DNA of 64,000 nt from contig JBJTVH010000004.1 of the NCBI GenBank assembly GCA_046081125.1, positions 68,976 to 132,975 of the forward strand, written 5' to 3'. The translations under genes and the position numbers were made by a program. Under the pieces are notes generated by a model, which made no database searches, was not told the DNA's origin, and saw only the letters and a program-made list of their open reading frames with translations. Source of the DNA: JBEIFW01 sp046081125. GTDB taxonomy: Bacteria; Actinomycetota; Acidimicrobiia; Acidimicrobiales; Ilumatobacteraceae. Below are positions 51,830-59,795 of this stretch, one piece after another (within the stretch, counting starts at the first letter, position 1; each line of letters opens with the position of its first letter).

Positions 51830-52374
51830 GGTCCGACCTCCGTGCGCATCGGTCCGAGCAGCTGGCGCAGCTGCCCTCGGGCCCGGTGAAGGCGGCTGCG
51901 GACCGTCCCGACCGGCACGCCGGTCGCCGAGGCGATCTCGGCGTAGTCCATCCCGACGACGTCGCACAGGACGACTGCCGTGCGAAAGTCGATCGGCAAC
52001 GACCGGATCGCTGCCTGGACGTGGTCCGGCAGCCGTGACCGCTGCAAGGCCTCGTCGGGGTCGTCGTCGATGCCGAACACCCGGTCGGGTAGTTCGGGCA
52101 CCACCTCGAACGGTCGACGCTTACGCTTGCGCACGTCGTCGAGGAACGCATTCGTCGTGATCCGGCTCAACCAACCCTCCAACGACCCCGGCTGGTAGGT
52201 GGCGAGCCCCCGGCGCACCCGGAGCAGCACCTCTTGGACGAGATCTTGCGCGTCTTCGTGGTTGCCCGTCAGCCGGTACGCAATCGTGTAGAGGAACCGA
52301 CCGTGATCCCGGGCGATGTCCTCCCACGACGGCGAACGGGGCGCCGCCCCTTCCGGTGGTGACAGGTCGCTCAT
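51826..52374 (-). CDS. ECF sigma factor, SigE-like
   Basis: The 182-residue sigma-70 family ECF protein has region 2 (LYTIAYRLTGNHEDAQDLVQ) and region 4 (YAEIASATGVPVGTVRSRLHRARGQL). It has no extra domains and is translationally coupled to the anti-sigma gene, so activity is probably controlled by release from that protein. The neighbours htrA and tatA recall the mycobacterial sigE locus. The regulon is unknown, though a GGGAAC-N18-GTC pair upstream of the first whiB is a weak candidate site. Confidence 0.9.
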   Translation of the reverse strand: MSDLSPPEGAAPRSPSWEDIARDHGRFLYTIAYRLTGNHEDAQDLVQEVLLRVRRGLATYQPGSLEGWLSRITTNAFLDDVRKRKRRPFEVVPELPDRVFGIDDDPDEALQRSRLPDHVQAAIRSLPIDFRTAVVLCDVVGMDYAEIASATGVPVGTVRSRLHRARGQLRQLLGPMRTEVGP

Positions 52375-52459
52375 CTCAACGACTCAGTTCGCGGTCCGGT
52401 TCCCGACCAGTTCCCGACGCCGGTACGGCAGCTGGGACACCGCGTGATGTGCCGGCTGC

Positions 52460-52639
52460 CTACTTCTTCGAGTCGGCGTCGGACCCGTCGTCCGCAGCGC
52501 CCTCGGTGAGGCCCTTCTTGAACTCTTTCTGTGCCTGGCCGAGCGACCGCGCCAACTTCGGGATCTGAGTCCCACCGAAGACGAGCACGACCACGCCCAG
52601 CACGATCCACAGTTCGGGGCCGTTGAGGAACGCGAGCAT
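52460..52639 (-). CDS. tatA: Twin-arginine translocase subunit TatA
   Basis: A 59-residue protein: MLAFLNGPELWIVLGVVVLV forms the short N-terminal membrane helix, FGGTQIPKLARSLGQA is the hinge and amphipathic helix with the conserved F-G and P residues, and the tail is acidic (ADDGSDADSKK). TatA oligomers form the path for folded proteins. It lies upstream of the sigma factor on the same strand; tatC is not in the window. Confidence 0.88.
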   Translation of the reverse strand: MLAFLNGPELWIVLGVVVLVFGGTQIPKLARSLGQAQKEFKKGLTEGAADDGSDADSKK

Positions 52640-52679
52640 GCCGAAAGGCTAGCGGAAGGAATCCGGTGCTGTCGGTCGG

Positions 52680-52946
52680 TCAGGCGGTCGCAGTGCGGCG
52701 CACGTTGAGAGCCCGCTGCCGGCGGATCCGACGGCGCTCTCGCTCCGACAGCCCGCCCCAGATCCCGAACTTCTCGCCGTTCGCAAGGGCGAACTCGAGA
52801 CACTCGGAGCGTACGGCACAGGCTCGGCACACCGCTTTCGCCTCACGGGTGGACGCGCCACGCTCGGGGAAGAAGAGGTCGGGATCGACCCCGAGGCAGT
52901 TTGCCTCGTCCTGCCACTGGGCTTCGTTGTGATCGTCGTAGCGCAT
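52680..52946 (-). CDS. WhiB-family regulator (second copy)
   Basis: An 88-residue Wbl protein with cysteines C17, C40, C43 and C49, the turn GIWGGLSERERRRIRRQR and a basic C-terminus. It differs from the first copy at the N-terminus (W-Q-D-E-A-N-C and DLFFPERGAST), the latter common in WhiB1/WhiB2-like proteins. The roughly 240-base gap between its start and the VWA gene end must contain its promoter. Two wbl genes within 2.3 kb flanking the sigma module is unusual. Confidence 0.9.
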   Translation of the reverse strand: MRYDDHNEAQWQDEANCLGVDPDLFFPERGASTREAKAVCRACAVRSECLEFALANGEKFGIWGGLSERERRRIRRQRALNVRRTATA

Positions 52947-53190
52947 CGTCGCCGCCTCCTCCGGAACCGCCTACGGGCTGCCGGTCGGCATGGGATCCGG
53001 TTGATCACCGTTTCCCACACCTCTGTAGTTACAACGATGTCATTCTGCGCATAGCACAGGAGTTTCTGCAAGGGGTGGATTCATCTTCTGCGCGAGCTCA
53101 ACCACGATTCGCGCGTAGGCCCTGCCTGGGAGCAGCCCCGGCGTCGCTCCAAGGGCCGCTCGGGTCGCCAACAGCAACGTGCGGGCGGGA

Positions 53191-55206
53191 CTAGGCCCCT
53201 CGGCGGTTCCCCCGGCGGCTGAGCGAACGCTTGTGCTCGATGAAATCGACGAGTACGTAGTCGCCCAGGTTTTCCGGGGTCGTGTAGAACGCCCGCCCCC
53301 GGTTCATCTTGGTGATCTTCTCGACGAAGGCCTTGAGGTAGGCATTGGCGTCGAGCATGAAGGTGTTGATCCGGATGCCGTCCCGCGTGCAGCGCTGCAC
53401 CTCTCGCAGGGTGGCCTGCACCGTCTCGGGCACGGGCGGGTACGAGAAGAACACCTCGCCGTCGGGTTCGATGTGGGCGGTCGGCTCGCCGTCGGTGATC
53501 ATGATGATCTGCTTGGTGCCGGTCTGACGCGCCAGCAGCTGCCGGCTGAGCAGGAAGGCGTGCTGCATGTTCGTGCCGTACACGAAGTCCCACGACACCT
53601 CGGGGAGCTGTTCGGCCTTCAGGATCCTGGCCACCTCCGAGAAGCCGACGATGCCGAGGTAGTCACGCGGGAACTGTGTGGAGATGAGCGAGTGCAGTGC
53701 CATCGCCACCTTCTTCGCCGGGAGGAAGTTGTCCCGCATCGGCATCGACAACGACAAGTCGAGCATCAGCACCGTCGAGGACCGCGTGAGCACCTCGGTT
53801 CGCTCGATCTCGAAATCCTCCGACGACAGCCGAACCGGCGTGCCCGAACCTTGCCGGGTGATCGCGTTGCGGATCGTGCGGTGCAGGTCAAGGTTGAACG
53901 GGTCGCCGAACTCGTAGGGCTTCGAGTCGTAGGTGCGCTCGTGGCCAATACCCGTACGGGCGATCTGGTGGCCGCCCATCTTGTCCTTGGTGAGTTTGGC
54001 GAACAGATCTTCGAGCGCATTCGCACCGATCTTGCGGATGCCTCGAGGGGTGAGCTCGTAGCGGCCTTCCTTGTTTTCGATCAGCCCGGCGTTCTCGAGC
54101 ATCTTCGCCAGTTCGGCGAGCCGCTCGAGCGACCGCGCCGCATCGTCGCCCAGCAGATCGGAGACCTTGTCGAGGTCGGCTTCGGCGAGGGCACCGGGGT
54201 TGGTTGCGCCCCGCAACAGCTGCTCGAGCTGATCCATGTCGCCGAGCTGGTCGAAGAGCTGGGCGGCCTCGGCGAACCCGAGCGGATCCTGACCTGAGAA
54301 GTCGTAGCGCTGCTCCCATCCCATCTTCGGGAACAGGCCGCGGAGGTGCTCGCCGAGCTGCTGGACCTGCCAGTTGAGATCCATGTCCTGCAGGAGCTGC
54401 TCGCTCAGGCCCTGAAGTTGGGCGCGCTGCTCGGGCGTCATCGAGTTGAGCATCCGCTGCATGTTCGCCATGCGCTGGGCCATCACCTCGAGCAGCTCGT
54501 CGAGGTTCTGCGGGTTCTCGGGGAAGAAGTCCCCGAAGCGCTGCATGAACTCCTCGAAGCCCGGGTCCTCACCCCGGGACCGCTTGTCGAGCATCTCGTT
54601 GAGGCTCGACATCATGTCCTTCATCCGCTGCATCTGGGCTTCGTCGATGTTCTGCATCGCGCCGGCCATCTGGTTGACGTACTGCTGCATCAGCTGCTGG
54701 CGCAGCCGGTCGAGCAGCTCCTCGAACCGTTGCTGGGCCTCGGCGGAGGTGAAGTCGTACTGCTGGAGCTCGCGCACCTGCCCGGCCAGGTCGGGCGGGA
54801 GCATGTCGAGTTGGAACTGCTTGTCGTCGGCGGTCTGGCGGCCCAGCTCCTGCTGACGCGGATCGGGGGAGGCGGCGGCCTCCTGACGGCGCTGGTCGAG
54901 GGACTGACGCTCGGCGTCCACCACGTCGCGCAGCTCTTGGGCGATGTCGTCGTACACCCCGCCGAGGTCGTGGCGCTCGAGGGTGTCCTGGCGCTTGCGC
55001 CGCAGCTTCTCCATCAGCTCGCGGATCCCCTGGAGCTTCTCGCCGTTCCGATCCTTGAAGCCGTTCTGCATCATGCGGCGCAGCGCATTGTTGAGATCGC
55101 CGTGGTAAAGCAGGTCGTCGGTGATCTCGTCGAGGATGGCGTCAGCATCGAGGTCGAACCCCTTCTGGGTTCCGTCCCAACGGGAATACGTAAAGCGAAG
55201 CGCCAT
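53191..55206 (-). CDS. VWA-domain protein, MoxR partner type
   Basis: A 671-residue protein. The first roughly 300 residues are Gln/Glu/Met-rich coiled-coil-like helices (repeats of L-R-Q-Q-L, M-Q-R-M); the C-terminal half ends in a VWA domain with the MIDAS motif D-L-S-L-S-M (about residue 485), GTKQIIMITDGEPTAHI and metal-dependent T/D positions. No signal peptide. VWA proteins of this size usually work with a MoxR AAA ATPase, and one lies 3 kb upstream at 58345 on the same strand. Its client is unknown. Confidence 0.8.
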   Translation of the reverse strand: MALRFTYSRWDGTQKGFDLDADAILDEITDDLLYHGDLNNALRRMMQNGFKDRNGEKLQGIRELMEKLRRKRQDTLERHDLGGVYDDIAQELRDVVDAERQSLDQRRQEAAASPDPRQQELGRQTADDKQFQLDMLPPDLAGQVRELQQYDFTSAEAQQRFEELLDRLRQQLMQQYVNQMAGAMQNIDEAQMQRMKDMMSSLNEMLDKRSRGEDPGFEEFMQRFGDFFPENPQNLDELLEVMAQRMANMQRMLNSMTPEQRAQLQGLSEQLLQDMDLNWQVQQLGEHLRGLFPKMGWEQRYDFSGQDPLGFAEAAQLFDQLGDMDQLEQLLRGATNPGALAEADLDKVSDLLGDDAARSLERLAELAKMLENAGLIENKEGRYELTPRGIRKIGANALEDLFAKLTKDKMGGHQIARTGIGHERTYDSKPYEFGDPFNLDLHRTIRNAITRQGSGTPVRLSSEDFEIERTEVLTRSSTVLMLDLSLSMPMRDNFLPAKKVAMALHSLISTQFPRDYLGIVGFSEVARILKAEQLPEVSWDFVYGTNMQHAFLLSRQLLARQTGTKQIIMITDGEPTAHIEPDGEVFFSYPPVPETVQATLREVQRCTRDGIRINTFMLDANAYLKAFVEKITKMNRGRAFYTTPENLGDYVLVDFIEHKRSLSRRGNRRGA

Positions 55207-55244
55207 GGCGGGAGGCTACCCCCCCATCCGAGGAGCCGGAACGC

Positions 55245-56621
55245 TCAGCTGCCGATGGCCTGCAGGACGTTCCCGGCCGGCAGATTCGGCGCATCGAAGA
55301 ACGCAAAGAACTCCCGCGTCGAGCCCTTCAGGTACCGGGCCCGATCGCCGCCCATCCGGCGATCGAGCAAGGCCGGGGTGATCTGCCCGTCAGGGCCATG
55401 CGCGTACGTGAAGAACGTCGGCCAGGTGCCGTTGATGTCGAGCTGCATGGCCCGGACGCACCCCATCGATGCGAGCACGTCGGACAGCATGATGGCGTCC
55501 ACCTTGCCAACGGCGCCGTACATGAGGCGCCCGTCGGCGAGCACGCAGACCGACGAGCGCAGCACGAACATCTGGTTGCCGAAGTCGGCGCCCCACCAGA
55601 CACCCTTGCTGTCGCGCACCATCGGCTTGCCCCCGTCGACGAGGAGCGGGAGGTTCTGCCGGAACGACACCCAGGTGCCGTCATCGACGAGGTCACGTCC
55701 GAACGCTCCGACCGTCGCCTTGCCGTTGCGGTCGACGGCGAGGGTGGCCTCCCCGTCGAGCAGCGGCCGCACGACCCGACCCTCGGTCTTGTAGCCACCC
55801 TTGATGTGCTCGAAGCGGAAACCGCCGTTGAACGCCGCAATGACCATCGGCTGCAGTTCGGCCGGCACCTTGTTGCCCAGGCCCCAATCCTTGCCCCCGG
55901 GAACGTCCGAGCCGTTGAACATTCCGACGCGGACGTGCCGCTGATCGATCACGGCGAAGCTTCCGATCACCGACGGGTACGCCGTCGACGGACGCCACGA
56001 CGTGGCCCACACGGCCGGGTGGCCACCAGCCGACGCAACGGGTACCCAAACACCTTCACCCTCGAGCGCCGGACCGACGACGGGCGCCAGGTCGCCCGGG
56101 CGCGCCGGCGGCGGGGGGACCGTGGTCGGGGGGACCGTCGGCGCCACCGTCGTCACCGACACTTGCGTAACCGGGGCCTGCGGTGAGGGCATCGTCGTCG
56201 CCGGCGCCGTGGTCGGCACCGCCGTCGTGGTCGCCGGGGTCGCCGGAGCCGTCGTCTCGATGGGCGGCGGCGTCACCGGCACGGTGAGCGCCAGTTCGTC
56301 GGCCGGCCGGGTCGACGGTGGCTCGGAGAAGACCCATCGCTCGACGGCGTCGACGAGCCGACCGAAGCCGTGATTGCGGGCCCAGGTGACCGCGCGCTGT
56401 TCCACCGTGTCGCCGTTCGGGGTGGTCACGAACGACACGAGCGACGAACCGAGCCCGCCGATTACCAGCGCAGCGAGACCGACGATCAACTGGGCGACCG
56501 ACCGCCGGCGTCGCCAACCGGCGCGCTGCCATCGGCGGACAGGTCCGGCCAGCCGTGACCGGTCTGCGCCCGCAGCGGTATTCGCCCGATCGAGTTCGAC
56601 CGTCGACACGACAACCCCCAC
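55245..56621 (-). CDS. Phosphodiester glycosidase (NAGPA)-like secreted protein
   Basis: A 458-residue protein with a membrane anchor (about residues 44-66), a Thr/Pro/Ala-rich stalk (about 110-175) and a C-terminal domain resembling phosphodiester glycosidases: MVIAAFNGGFRFEHIKGGYK, GVWWGADFGNQMFVLRSSV and AMQLDINGTWPTFFTY. Such enzymes uncover sugar phosphates or cleave sugar-phosphate diesters in exopolymers. A GTG at 56609 is an alternative start. It faces the divergent cyclase gene. Confidence 0.72.
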   Translation of the reverse strand: MGVVVSTVELDRANTAAGADRSRLAGPVRRWQRAGWRRRRSVAQLIVGLAALVIGGLGSSLVSFVTTPNGDTVEQRAVTWARNHGFGRLVDAVERWVFSEPPSTRPADELALTVPVTPPPIETTAPATPATTTAVPTTAPATTMPSPQAPVTQVSVTTVAPTVPPTTVPPPPARPGDLAPVVGPALEGEGVWVPVASAGGHPAVWATSWRPSTAYPSVIGSFAVIDQRHVRVGMFNGSDVPGGKDWGLGNKVPAELQPMVIAAFNGGFRFEHIKGGYKTEGRVVRPLLDGEATLAVDRNGKATVGAFGRDLVDDGTWVSFRQNLPLLVDGGKPMVRDSKGVWWGADFGNQMFVLRSSVCVLADGRLMYGAVGKVDAIMLSDVLASMGCVRAMQLDINGTWPTFFTYAHGPDGQITPALLDRRMGGDRARYLKGSTREFFAFFDAPNLPAGNVLQAIGS

Positions 56622-56712
56622 TCGAAATTCGTGCGTAAACCTTTACCCTAGCGGCTGCCATCGGTATGGGCACACCGCCTTGCCCCCCCGATCACCTAGC
56701 CTATGGGACGTC

Positions 56713-57264
56713 ATGCGCGTACCCCGCACGTTCGTGTTCGTGGACCTTGGTGGCTTCACGAATTACACCGCAAGTCACGGCGACGACGCTGCTGGCGCGA
56801 TCCTGTCCACCTTCCGGGCGATCGCCCGAGAGGTCGCTTCCGAGCGAGGGGTGCGCATTGCGAAGTGGCTCGGCGACGGCTGCATGATCGTTGCGGTCGA
56901 TCAGCCCGACGCCGTCGCCGCCACCCTGGAGCTCGAACACCGGTGCCGTCGAGCCGTTCGGCCGCTCAACCTGCGCGCCGGGCTCGCCACCGGCTACGCG
57001 CTGCTGTTCGAGGGCGACGACTACATCGGATCGGCGGTCAACCTCGCCGCCCGTCTGTGCGACGTCGCGGGGCCCTGGGAGGTGCTCGCTCCGGCAGCGA
57101 TCACCGCCGAACTGCCAGCCGGCGTCGTCGCGCAGCCACACGGCACCATCGATCTGCGCGGCTTTCCGGAAGCCATGGAGGTCGTCGAGCTCTCCGGGGA
57201 GGTCGAGCCCAAGGAGCGCAACGACACCGGCGAGCTGTGGACCCGCTCGCCGTTCGTCGCGTGA
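56713..57264 (+). CDS. Class III adenylate/guanylate cyclase domain protein
   Basis: The 183-residue protein is a bare cyclase catalytic domain. All canonical residues are visible: metal Asp D11 (FVDLGGFT) and D55 (KWLGDGCM), base-selecting K51 and D103, transition-state N110 and R114 (GSAVNLAARL). K51/D103 favours ATP, so cAMP synthesis is likely. There is no sensor or membrane domain. It overlaps the GH1-like gene by four bases (GTGA), suggesting the partner is its regulator or shares its signal. Confidence 0.8.
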   Translation: MRVPRTFVFVDLGGFTNYTASHGDDAAGAILSTFRAIAREVASERGVRIAKWLGDGCMIVAVDQPDAVAATLELEHRCRRAVRPLNLRAGLATGYALLFEGDDYIGSAVNLAARLCDVAGPWEVLAPAAITAELPAGVVAQPHGTIDLRGFPEAMEVVELSGEVEPKERNDTGELWTRSPFVA

Positions 57265-58337
57265 TCGCACTCGGGGTCGCCTGTCCGCTCGTCGTGTCCC
57301 TGGGGTACGCCCCGACGTCGGACCATGCCGACCGGCGGGCGCCTGCCCGCCCCAACGGCATGGCCACCCGAGCGGCGGAAGATCTGACGGTTCTTGCGGC
57401 CCATGGGGTGCGCGCCGTGCGGCTGCCGGTCGACTGGTCGCGCCTGGTCCCCACCCCAGCCGGACCGGATCACGCCACGATCGAGTGGTATCGAGGGGTG
57501 CTCGCCGCCGCTCGGGAAGCCGGGGTCGCCGTGTGGCTCTCGCTGTTCGAGGGTGTCTCTCCGGCGTGGTTCGACGACGCCGGCGGCTGGGACGACGAGC
57601 GGGCGGCGTCTCGCTGGTGGCCCCGCTACGTCGCGACCGCCGCCGAACACCTCGGGGACGGCGTCGCCGGCTGGTGTCCGATCGACCGGCCGACCCGCCT
57701 GGCCCAGCGGGGATGGCTCGGCGGTGGCGCGCCACCCGGACGGGACGACCCGCGCCGCCACGCCGAAGCGCTGCGCACCTTCGCCGTGGCCTGGCGCGAC
57801 GCCTGGCGGGTGCTCCGTGGGGGGCCGCCGGTGGCGACCCTGCTCGAGCTGGAAGTCGTCCGGCCCGCCGACCAGACGATCCCCGCCGCTGCGGCGGCGC
57901 GGCGGCGGGACGCGACGCTGTGGTCGCTCTGGCTGCGAGCGTTGCGCGACGGCGTGGTCGAAGTGCCCGGGTTGGCCGCACGGGAGGTCCACGACCTCGC
58001 CGGCGCACTCGACGTGCTCGGAGCCGTGGTCAGCGTCCCCGCGAAGGCCGACGACGTCGCCGGAATCGGGCAGCGGCTCGTCGAACAAGCCCCCGAGCGG
58101 CCACTCCATCTCACGCTCGTACCACCGCCGGGCCTTGGCCGGATCGAGGTCGCCCACTGCGTCGAATCGCTGCGACCGTCGCTCGCCGAGTTGGCGGCGG
58201 GCCGACTCGAAGCGTTGTGGTGGTCGCCCGGGATCGACCCGCTCGATCAGCCCGTCGACCGCCGCACCGGGTTCCTCGACGAGGACCGCCATCCCGGCCC
58301 GATCGCCGAGGCGGTCAGCTCGATCGTGCCGAGCTGA
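57261..58337 (+). CDS. GH1-like protein lacking catalytic glutamates
   Basis: The 358-residue protein is a TIM-barrel relative of family 1 beta-glucosidases: AAEDLTVLAAHGVRAVRLPVDWSRL and WYRGVLAAAREAGVAVWLSL are recognisable, as are GGW and W-P-R-Y. The usual N-E-P acid/base motif reads D-R-P (CPIDRPTRLA), and no T-E-N-G nucleophile motif is seen. It is also about 80-100 residues shorter than true GH1 enzymes. It is probably a sugar-binding pseudoenzyme. The GTG start overlaps the cyclase stop, so the pair may form a sugar-responsive cAMP module. Confidence 0.65.
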   Translation: MIALGVACPLVVSLGYAPTSDHADRRAPARPNGMATRAAEDLTVLAAHGVRAVRLPVDWSRLVPTPAGPDHATIEWYRGVLAAAREAGVAVWLSLFEGVSPAWFDDAGGWDDERAASRWWPRYVATAAEHLGDGVAGWCPIDRPTRLAQRGWLGGGAPPGRDDPRRHAEALRTFAVAWRDAWRVLRGGPPVATLLELEVVRPADQTIPAAAAARRRDATLWSLWLRALRDGVVEVPGLAAREVHDLAGALDVLGAVVSVPAKADDVAGIGQRLVEQAPERPLHLTLVPPPGLGRIEVAHCVESLRPSLAELAAGRLEALWWSPGIDPLDQPVDRRTGFLDEDRHPGPIAEAVSSIVPS

Positions 58338-58344
58338 CCGCTGG

Positions 58345-59751
58345 TCAGCTCCGGCCGCGGTAGGTGGCTCGCGTGCCGGACGAGTCCTTGTTGAGTCGCT
58401 TGGACAAGTGGAGCCCTTCGAGGATGAACTCGACAGCGCTCGCCACCGCGCCGACGGACTCGTCGCCGTCGGTGAGCCCGAGGACCGAGGCGCGCAGGTT
58501 CGGCACCCGATCGATGACCGCCGCCAACTCGGCCGCCGCGATGTCCTCGCCGGTGTTGACCGTCAGGCCCTCCTCGAAGGCCGACAGGACCTCCCGCACC
58601 TCGCCCTGCGAGACGCGCTCTTTGAAAACCCCGAGCACGGCGGACCGCAGCAGGTTCTCGATGATCTGGCCGTCGCGGCCCTCCTCGAGCGATTCGATCT
58701 CGACCTTGCCAGCCGTCGAGGCTGCCAGCGCTCCGAGGTCGCACACCCGGGGCACGACCGTGCGGTCGCCCGAGCGGAGGCTGCGGCGCACGGCGTTGGC
58801 CGCCAACACTTCGACGTTGGCGACGCTGAGGCGGACCGATACACCCGAGCGCTGGTTCACGTTGCTCGACTGGCGGGCCAGGTGGGAGAACGTGGCCACC
58901 ACGTCTTCCATGAACCGCGGCACGCGGACCTCGACGTCACCGATCGACAACGGCGCCGCCTCCTGGCGCATGATCGCGACCTCGGTGCTCGTCTCGAGGG
59001 GGTAATGCGTGCGGATCTGGCTCCCGAACCGGTCCTTCAGGGGCGTGATGATCCGACCGCGGTTCGTGTAGTCGTCCGGATTCGCCGAGGCAAAGAGGAT
59101 CACATCGAGCGGCAGGCGGATCTTGTAGCCCCGGATCTGCACGTCGCGCTCCTCGAGCACGTTGAGCAGACCCACCTGGATACGCTCGGCGAGGTCGGGA
59201 AGCTCGTTGATCGCAAAGATCCCCCGGTTGGTCCGCGGGACGAGGCCGTAGTGGAGCGTCAGCTCATCGGACAGATAGCGACCCTCGGCGACCTTGATCG
59301 GGTCCACCTCGCCGATCAGGTCGGCGATCGAGGTGTCGGGCGTCGCGAGCTTCTCGCCGTAACGGTCCTCGCGGTGCACCCATTCGATGGGCGTGTCGTC
59401 CCCGCGCTCGCGGACGAGTTCCCGAGCGTGACGCGACACCGGGTGGTACGGATCGTCGTTGATCTCGCTACCGGCGACCACCGGCATCCATTCGTCGAGC
59501 AGGCCGACCAGGCTGCGGATGATCCGGGTCTTGGCCTGTCCGCGCTCCCCGAGGAAGATCACGTCGTGGCCAGCCAGAAGCGCGTTCTCGAGCTGCGGCA
59601 TGACGGTGTCCTCGTAGCCGAGCACGTGCTCGAAAAGCGGATCTCCCGCCGCGATCCGCCGCACCGCATTGGCGCGGATCTCCTCCTTGACCGGGACCGA
59701 CCGCCAGCCGGATTCGCGGAGCTGGCCGAGGGTTGCAGGACGCGACGACAT
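58345..59751 (-). CDS. MoxR/ChlI-like AAA+ ATPase
   Basis: A 468-residue AAA+ protein: FLGERGQAKTR (Walker A variant, residues 68-76), GIFAINELPDLAERIQVGLL (Walker B with Asn-Glu instead of Asp-Glu), SANPDDYTNRGRIITPLKDRF (sensor 1 and arginine finger region) and a helical lid. It resembles the Mg-chelatase I / MoxR group that remodels proteins together with VWA partners. The VWA protein at 53191 is on the same strand and is the likely partner, though four genes intervene. Confidence 0.8.
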   Translation of the reverse strand: MSSRPATLGQLRESGWRSVPVKEEIRANAVRRIAAGDPLFEHVLGYEDTVMPQLENALLAGHDVIFLGERGQAKTRIIRSLVGLLDEWMPVVAGSEINDDPYHPVSRHARELVRERGDDTPIEWVHREDRYGEKLATPDTSIADLIGEVDPIKVAEGRYLSDELTLHYGLVPRTNRGIFAINELPDLAERIQVGLLNVLEERDVQIRGYKIRLPLDVILFASANPDDYTNRGRIITPLKDRFGSQIRTHYPLETSTEVAIMRQEAAPLSIGDVEVRVPRFMEDVVATFSHLARQSSNVNQRSGVSVRLSVANVEVLAANAVRRSLRSGDRTVVPRVCDLGALAASTAGKVEIESLEEGRDGQIIENLLRSAVLGVFKERVSQGEVREVLSAFEEGLTVNTGEDIAAAELAAVIDRVPNLRASVLGLTDGDESVGAVASAVEFILEGLHLSKRLNKDSSGTRATYRGRS

Positions 59752-59795
59752 GATCGCAACCTACCTGCTCGACGTTGGATACGTTCCCGATCAGG

